Positions 6,701-8,507 of a stretch of DNA of 8,507 nucleotides are shown piece after piece. The notes under the pieces were generated by a model, which searched no databases, had not been told where the DNA came from, and was given only the letters and a program-made list of their open reading frames with translations. The number at the start of each line of letters is the position of its first letter. The first letter of the stretch is position 1. Source of the stretch: Cytophagales bacterium (GTDB lineage: Bacteria; Bacteroidota; Bacteroidia; Cytophagales; Cyclobacteriaceae); contig JAJCYK010000022.1 of the NCBI GenBank assembly GCA_029262935.1, positions 1 through 8,507 of the forward strand, in the 5' to 3' direction. A program made the position numbers and the translations under genes.

Positions 6701-8322
6701 ATCCGGGTGAATACCAGTTCTACCACAAAGATCATTTGGGTAATATTCGCATGACCTTTACTGCTCCTAAGGCGGCGGTGGATTATATAGCTACTATGGA
6801 ACCAGCGAATGCTACTAATGAGGAAGCGTTGTTTAGCAACATTGCCTCTACCCGCCACCCTGATGCAGTCTTTGCCGCCAATGGCACCAATAGTGCGTTA
6901 TTAAATGGCAATCAGAGCACCCATGTAGGACCAGCGAAAAGCTTACAAGTAGGCAAAGGCGACGTCTTGGATATTTCCGTACTGGCGGCCTATGAAGACG
7001 GTACGGGTAGTAATAATGCCAGCGTTACTTTGGCTACCCTGATTAGTGCGCTGGCAGGAAGCTTTGGTGGGGTATCGGGAGGTACCACCGAGGAGCAGTT
7101 TTTGTTTGATGTGGTAGATGTAGGCTTGAGCCTGTTTGGCTTGGCCGCCGCGGACCCAGATACCGATGTGCCTCGAGCTTACATCAACTATATGTTCTTT
7201 GATGAGAATTTTGTGCCCGTGCCAGCTATCGATGGTGGTTTTGGCTATATCCAAGTAAGCAGTGCCGCAAAGTTTGTCAATAATGTGGGCACCCATGAGC
7301 TGCTGCAGTTTAGCCCGGTGGTGGTACCAGAAAATGGATTTGTGTATATTTATGTATCCAATGAAAGTACTTTGGATGTGAATGTGTTCTTTGACGATTT
7401 GAGTATTAGCCATACCGAACATGCCATTGTGCAGGAGGATCACTACTATCCCTTTGGCTTGACACTAGGTGGAATAGGGAAGCAGGGGAGCAATCCATTT
7501 AAGTACAATGGGAAGGAAACTCAGGACGAGCTCAATTTGGGTTGGATCGATTATGGGGCCAGGATGTATGACCCGGCGATTGGAAGGTGGGGAGCTAGTG
7601 ATCCAATGGCTCAAATGTATTATCCATGGTCTCCTTATAATTATACCCTTAACAATCCGATTTTATTCATTGACCCGGATGGAACAATTGTTGAGTTTTC
7701 TGACAATACCTCAAAAAAAGACAAGAGGAAATTTATGAGGCATCAAAGAAAACTTAACAGAAGGTCTAAAAAAGCCAAAGAGCAATGGAGGGTAATGAAA
7801 AAATCATTAAATGTACATACAATTCATGTTAACGAAACCGATAAAGATGGAAACCGAATTGGCACCATGGTTAAGGGAAAAGGCCAAAACAAAGAAAAAG
7901 GAAGAGGTACAAATCTCTTTATTAATTTGGATGATACTAAGGGCGAAGACGGAGAAATAGTCCCAATCGAAATAATAATAGGCCATGAGGAAGCTCATGT
8001 TGTTCGAAATGACCAGGGATTAGTGAAGAAGTTAGACGTCGATTTGGATTTTGGAACTGAGCAACCTTGGATCATGACTAATAAAATTAACGAGGCAAGA
8101 GAGGAAATCCAGGAAACAGAGGAAAGAGAGGCATCCCATATTGAGAATATTATTCGAGCCCAATATGATCCTAAGCAAAAAAAGTTAAAACTTCGAACAA
8201 AATACTCAGGCTTGTTAAATAGAAGGCTAATAGGCCCTGATTTTCCAACGGTTACAGTAAGTCCTCCCATAAATATTATAAAGGAAGGATATCGGTATTA
8301 CAGAAAGAAGAAAAAGAGATAG
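643..8322 (+). CDS. Giant exported LRR/FN3/Ig RHS-repeat polymorphic toxin with M91-like metallopeptidase tip
   Basis: About 2,559 aa from the chosen start. Order of parts (residues): signal peptide 1-26; FN3 27-120 and 124-219; LRR module A 228-540; LRR module B 547-960; Ig-like 963-1049; DUF6443-like 1084-~1320; jelly-roll-like insert 1335-1481; YD repeats ~1487-2020; RHS core 2024-2347 with a large insert; tip 2348-2559 with HEEAH at 2448-2452. Start choice: ATG 643 puts a short basic n-region directly before the hydrophobic segment. The frame is open back to a GTG at 550, and ATGs at 598 and 601 would overlap the preceding gene and lengthen the n-region; they cannot be excluded. No Shine-Dalgarno is visible, as is common in Bacteroidota. 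Known for the family: YD/RHS repeats form a hollow shell enclosing a C-terminal toxin. Inference: the LRR, FN3 and Ig parts are adhesive, the tip is a zinc protease, and the following lipoprotein gene may give immunity. There is no frameshift and the ORF is intact. Confidence 0.93.
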   Translation: MKLTIAAKNIILQVVVACSLLPALGQNCDAPTGLTNNPLIIDSRNAAIVDWNAATGADHYFLIYRPVGHTSWLASSTANLTDTVYGLQANTSYEWQVRTFCTADETVSSGYSSLDTFTSTNGLSCDIANGLGSLPAVDSVTLSWNAVPAVDHYYVLYRLKGSSDPWQEVTTSGTTSAVVNGLTSDTEYEWQMKAFCTTSSENADGADAYYSELGYFETLAIGEIVPDVLEIQALRDFYENTGGDSWTDNSNWPSGTAWDTVTSVNLITNWFGITVVSGDVTQLILRDNNLTGSLQESLGNLIALETLALMDNNLNGTLEPFITDNLLNLTLLELRGNNYTGSIPESIGNLTNLIILDFRYTNFDGLIPQGLGNLTNLETLRLESNSFDAQPLPDTLRNLVNLRKLIAFGDSLTGPLPEWIGSLANLHHINLSVNNFTGGIPSSYENLTGLTILSLHSNQLDGAISPAISGFSGLISVQLQGNSFTTFPDFTAHPSPQNIDVAIENNQIHDSFINPHLVADSSIFEEFTYTPQNVGGSVLTGTVPDDQEYNALVELYLSTNGDNWVDRSNWFNGTSIDSIATWFGITVVGGDVTRIDLPNNNATGPLPNALGDLPTLTRIDFTGSSITGILPDSMANLTALTHIYLNSNQITELPSWIGDLTALKVLNLGSNALDGSSIPASITDLVSLELLILDNNGLIGSLPANIGDLINLQQLQVHFNQLSGPLPTSLRDLSNLTHLHIYNNLFSGTLRSSYGGLTNLVELLAGQNDFTGSIPGSFSGLVNLKKWTLSNNEFTGDFPSWIGSLTQMITLTFHENDFTGSIPAGIGNLTLLDKFWVGGNEMSGSLPSELGNCTALTSLYLYNNNFVGTIPSTFSNLVNLEEMILSQNSFTGDLPAYFTGFPNWIELKLIGNDFSSIPDFSAHSNAANLTYWVYSNKLDFGDLEPNFTATDTHPFADFVYHTQPTSYPTQFISFVAGASTDFTIQTGGTSNQYQWERSIDGVWTDIIGQTNTTFSLASAANGDAGTYRCRITNTTITDLTLYSETVELMEDIGSVVSNRPTEVAGPGIEGTPAPPTVSVTPHVNYVRSFTSRVSGLTTDAQLSLSSATADVQLSTTYIDGLGRPVQTVVKQESPLGRDIVQPVAYDAFGRQPQQFLPYTHSEITNPGEFRRNALEEQHTFYQSPGTDRAGTGYPYSGTVFESSPLNRPLSVTAPGETWRQGQGRGIKTNYLTNTQSENVHDWDIDPVTGSLSTSGRYTDGALIKTETIDEHENSVLEYTDKRGRVVLRKVEESMDTYGGTNYLQTYYAYDDFDNLRYVLPPELAHDIPYDISTGNLLTNNDLVDQTNVSEHGNVTFTSETSNSNTYLRVEVDDEVFTNPGMSFNNAAAISVTPEATYTYYVKGYQGPSGRTSLYIRDLTNNLDIVFNHLEYALPYQAQEGWISATFTVPAGVTQIRAQVLWAQRTTGDYMYIDKAILVPGVASATMSATDLDRWAFQYQYDERQRMIEKQVPGAEPMYMVYDKRDRLVLTQDGNQRDGGTQWVYTKFDALNRPIITGFYTAPNQATRASLQADVNAHTVLFETRTSNGSGYTNTSFPAGVSNGTINTVTHYDDYSFPFGGQSGYAFVSELDHTAPFSEVKGLATGSRLRVLNAGFLLGVTYYDDYGRVIQTITLNNVGGRDRVTTSYDFVGNVQESLTTHNVGSGQIVVKRVFSYDDADRLLSVTHQVDNEPVITLAAHTYNELGELASKELGEDDQGNALQTVDYQYNIRGWLTHINNADLTESEDHFGMELFYDQGYDQTYYNGNIAGVKWQSTLDGEKRSYGYLYDHVNRITGADFVAQGSGTGAITWNANALEVGDHSVDHVSYDRNGNIEQLKRFGLDAGARVVWDDLSYSYDGNQLLVVDDIGQAAGFTDDNNASGIDDYAYDDNGNMISDENKDISSITYNYLNLPETVTFADGNQIVYTYDATGIKHAQEVIEGGTTTKTTDYAGEFIYENDTLVQISHEEGRIVPTSPGLDPGEYQFYHKDHLGNIRMTFTAPKAAVDYIATMEPANATNEEALFSNIASTRHPDAVFAANGTNSALLNGNQSTHVGPAKSLQVGKGDVLDISVLAAYEDGTGSNNASVTLATLISALAGSFGGVSGGTTEEQFLFDVVDVGLSLFGLAAADPDTDVPRAYINYMFFDENFVPVPAIDGGFGYIQVSSAAKFVNNVGTHELLQFSPVVVPENGFVYIYVSNESTLDVNVFFDDLSISHTEHAIVQEDHYYPFGLTLGGIGKQGSNPFKYNGKETQDELNLGWIDYGARMYDPAIGRWGASDPMAQMYYPWSPYNYTLNNPILFIDPDGTIVEFSDNTSKKDKRKFMRHQRKLNRRSKKAKEQWRVMKKSLNVHTIHVNETDKDGNRIGTMVKGKGQNKEKGRGTNLFINLDDTKGEDGEIVPIEIIIGHEEAHVVRNDQGLVKKLDVDLDFGTEQPWIMTNKINEAREEIQETEEREASHIENIIRAQYDPKQKKLKLRTKYSGLLNRRLIGPDFPTVTVSPPINIIKEGYRYYRKKKKR
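721..1299 (+). other. Two tandem fibronectin type III domains
   Basis: Two copies of about 95 residues share the same pattern: a Cys near the start (C28 and C125), a W-N-A strand (VDWNAATGADHY; LSWNAVPAVDHY), a YR strand (LIYRPVG; VLYRLKG), and an E-strand to G-strand signature (NTSYEWQVRTFCT; DTEYEWQMKAFCT). Each copy has a second Cys, at C101 and C196, so each probably carries one disulfide, fitting an exported protein. In extracellular Bacteroidota proteins such domains act as spacers or binding modules. The copies are clearly paralogous, indicating internal duplication. Confidence 0.85.
1324..2262 (+). repeat. LRR module A: N-cap, about 9 plant-type leucine-rich repeats, C-cap
   Basis: The module opens with a cap of the form ALRDFYENTGGDSWTDNSNW followed by NWFGITVVSGDVTQL, which is the bacterial counterpart of the plant LRR N-terminal cap. 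Then come about nine 23-25 residue repeats of the plant-specific class (LxxLxxLxLxxNxxTGxIPxxLGNL), for example NNYTGSIPESIGNLTNL. It closes with a short repeat, FTTFPDFTAH, and an about 50-residue acidic and aromatic C-cap ending in EEFTYTPQ. Plant-type LRRs form a curved protein-binding solenoid. The partner is unknown. Confidence 0.9.
2281..3522 (+). repeat. LRR module B: second complete capped LRR solenoid, about 14 repeats
   Basis: A second N-cap (NALVELYLSTNGDNWVDRSNW, then TWFGITVVGGDVTRI; residues near 549-600) starts a new array of about 14 plant-type repeats such as NDFTGSIPGSFSGLVNL and NEMSGSLPSELGNCTAL. It ends with FSSIPDFSAH and a C-cap parallel to that of module A (ADFVYHTQ versus EEFTYTPQ). 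The cap-repeats-cap unit is therefore present twice in tandem, with different repeat numbers, which points to module duplication followed by repeat gain or loss. Confidence 0.9.
3529..3789 (+). other. Immunoglobulin-like domain
   Basis: About 87 residues (963-1049) have the core Ig pattern: a C-strand Trp in NQYQWERS, a WTDIIGQTNTTF stretch, and the signature GDAGTYRCRITN. Only the second canonical Cys is present (C1029); the partner position in the B strand (STDFTIQTG) has no Cys, which is common in bacterial Ig domains. It separates the LRR solenoids from the RHS half and probably acts as a rigid spacer or adhesive domain. Confidence 0.8.
3892..4602 (+). other. DUF6443-like opening domain of the Bacteroidota RHS region
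   Basis: The segment starts with NYVRSFTSRV and contains TTYIDGLGRPVQTVVKQ, then PVAYDAFGRQPQQFLPY and an ENVHDW...TGSL..SGRYTDG stretch, followed by YTDKRGRVVLRK and YYAYDDFDNLRYVLPPE. This ordered set of motifs is the standard beginning of the YD-repeat shell in Bacteroidota RHS proteins. By analogy with RHS/TcC shells it forms the start of the beta-spiral. The end is approximate because the jelly-roll insert follows. Confidence 0.8.
4645..5088 (+). other. Jelly-roll / carbohydrate-binding-like domain inserted in the RHS shell
   Basis: About 149 residues (1335-1481) interrupt the YD shell. They have the layout of CBM4/9-like jelly-roll domains: a start of the type NLLTNNDLVDQTN, alternating beta strands (SVTPEATYTYYVKGYQG, TSLYIRDL), a Trp before a threonine-rich strand (GWISATFTVPAG), and a closing GDYMYIDKAILVPG. 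It sits between the YVLPPELA motif and the DLDRWAFQYQYDERQRMIEK motif, which are nearly adjacent in typical family members. Glycan binding is an inference from fold-like features; no binding residues can be named. Confidence 0.6.
5101..6711 (+). repeat. YD (RHS) repeat region
   Basis: Residues about 1487-2023 hold many degenerate YD repeats: YQYDERQRMIEKQVPG, VYDKRDRLVLTQDGN, YYDDYGRVIQTITL, SYDFVGNVQES, SYDDADRLLSVTHQ, TYNELGELASKELG, YLYDHVNRITGADF, SYDRNGNIEQLKRFG, YAYDDNGNMISDEN and YTYDATGIKHAQEV among them. In characterised RHS and TcC proteins such repeats wind into a beta-sheet cocoon around the toxin. Many aromatic-Asp-(D/N)-G elements are well preserved, so the shell appears functional. 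Confidence 0.9.
6712..7683 (+). other. RHS repeat-associated core with large internal insert
   Basis: The core begins with YQFYHKDHLGNIRMTF and resumes with DHYYPFGL, KYNGKETQDELNLGWIDYG, ARMYDPAIGRWGASDP and NNPILFIDPDG (residues 2024-2041 and 2266-2347). Between these lies an insert of about 220 residues opening with ATMEPANATNEEALF and including KSLQVGKGDVLDISVLAAYED, a glycine- and hydrophobic-rich stretch (2128-2170), and a beta-rich FVYIYVSNES...FFDDLSISH end. The insert type recurs in Bacteroidota RHS proteins. In this family DPDG marks the boundary to the variable tip, where self-cleavage is known in some RHS proteins. Confidence 0.88.
7684..8319 (+). other. Variable C-terminal toxin tip, predicted M91-like zinc metallopeptidase
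   Basis: The tip has about 212 residues after DPDG. It begins with a highly basic stretch (KKDKRKFMRHQRKLNRRSKK). A GTNLFINLDD strand and EIVPIEIIIGHEEAHVV helix follow, giving HExxH at 2448-2452 (H2448, E2449, H2452). About 45 residues on is an acidic helix with E2494, E2496, A2497, E2501 and N2502 (EEREASHIENIIRAQ), then LRTKYSG. The order strand, HExxH, E..A...EN..R, LRT.YSG is that of M91/NleD-like tips on Bacteroidota RHS proteins. The third zinc ligand is probably one of the downstream Glu residues but cannot be fixed. HEEAH is atypical in having Glu rather than a hydrophobic residue after HE. The tail ends in a KKKKR cluster. Base composition is clearly more AT-rich than the body. Confidence 0.7.
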
Positions 8323-8326
8323 CAAA

Positions 8327-8507
8327 ATGGAAATCAATAGACTCATTTATATTATTATTCTTGGCGTTAGTTTGCACTCTTGCGCGAACAATATACAAAC
8401 TAAACAAGTTGGTACTAACGTAAGAAGTTCAGAGGAAATCAACGGTTTTTCAGATTGCATTATTACTAGTATTCCAAAAGGATATGTAATAGAACCAACA
8501 AGTTTTC
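8327..8507 (+). CDS. Small predicted lipoprotein, N-terminal part; candidate immunity protein
   Basis: An ATG 4 bp after the RHS stop opens a frame that runs to the right edge (60 codons visible, no stop). The N terminus is MEINRLIYIIILGVSLHSCA: one Arg, a hydrophobic core, then a lipobox-like LHSC with Cys19 as the lipidation site. His at the -2 position is unusual but L, S and C are canonical. Residues after the Cys (ANNIQTKQ) are not acidic, so no surface-export signal of the Bacteroidota type is seen and a periplasm-facing anchor is likelier. The AT-rich composition matches the toxin tip. Tight coupling to the toxin gene suggests the same transcript and an immunity role, but no family is recognised in the visible part. 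Confidence 0.75.
   Translation, partial: MEINRLIYIIILGVSLHSCANNIQTKQVGTNVRSSEEINGFSDCIITSIPKGYVIEPTSF

Noticed and set aside
6943..7443. A 166-codon open frame on the - strand
   Set aside because: It lies wholly antisense to the well-supported RHS core, shows no recognisable domain, and its composition follows from the codon pattern of the + strand gene. The other - strand frames (such as 4597-5004, 5020-5373 and 5923-6270) are rejected for the same reason.
7713..7719. Seven-A run (A AAA AAA in the reading frame) just after the DPDG boundary, a possible slippage site giving tipless protein (a -1 slip would stop at 7755-7757)
   Set aside because: Identical A7 runs occur elsewhere in the same gene (2994-3000 and near 8167-8173), no stimulatory structure is evident, and the tip is AT-rich, so the run is expected by chance.
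7508..7738. A 76-codon + strand frame overlapping the end of the RHS core
   Set aside because: It is a shadow frame of the conserved YNGKE...DPDG coding region with no start signal or recognisable protein features.
8200..8319. Possible type IX secretion sorting domain at the C terminus
   Set aside because: The end of the protein is basic (finishing in KKKKR) and has none of the short beta-strand and Gly/Lys motifs of Por-type C-terminal domains.

Overview
The window looks like Bacteroidota DNA, most plausibly a marine or environmental Saprospirales, Cytophagales or Flavobacteriia relative. The evidence is the Bacteroidota-style YD/RHS architecture: a DUF6443-like opening with the TTYIDGLGRPVQTV signature, the RMIEKQVPGAEP...MVYDKRDRLV block, the HYYPFGL and YNGKE core motifs, and the NNPILFIDPDG end. 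Cysteine-paired FN3 domains, plant-type LRRs and the absence of clear Shine-Dalgarno sequences agree with this. The lineage is inferred from protein style only; no rRNA or other marker is present.

Layout, all on the + strand: (1) positions 3-611 are the C-terminal end of a large YD-repeat protein cut by the left edge. (2) Positions 643-8322 are one giant exported polymorphic-toxin-like protein of about 2,559 aa. In order it has a signal peptide, two FN3 domains, two complete LRR modules (about 9 and 14 repeats, each with its own N-cap and C-cap), one Ig-like domain, a DUF6443-like domain, an inserted jelly-roll/carbohydrate-binding-like domain, YD repeats, an RHS-associated core ending at DPDG, and a variable C-terminal tip of about 212 aa. 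(3) Positions 8327-8507 are the start of a small lipoprotein gene cut by the right edge, 4 bp after the toxin gene.

The tip carries an HEEAH (HExxH) motif followed about 45 residues later by a Glu/Ala...EN..R block and an LRTKYSG motif. This layout resembles the M91 (NleD-like) metallopeptidase tips found on Bacteroidota RHS proteins. The tip and the gene after it are visibly more AT-rich than the body, the usual sign of an exchangeable toxin/immunity cassette. The working model is that the LRR, FN3, Ig and jelly-roll modules bind a target, the YD/RHS part forms a cocoon, the tip is a zinc protease, and the lipoprotein is its candidate immunity protein. Only the architecture and motifs are read directly; target, delivery and immunity are inferences.

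No RNA genes, CRISPR arrays, insertion sequences or convincing terminators were seen. The longest non-coding stretch is 31 bp (612-642).
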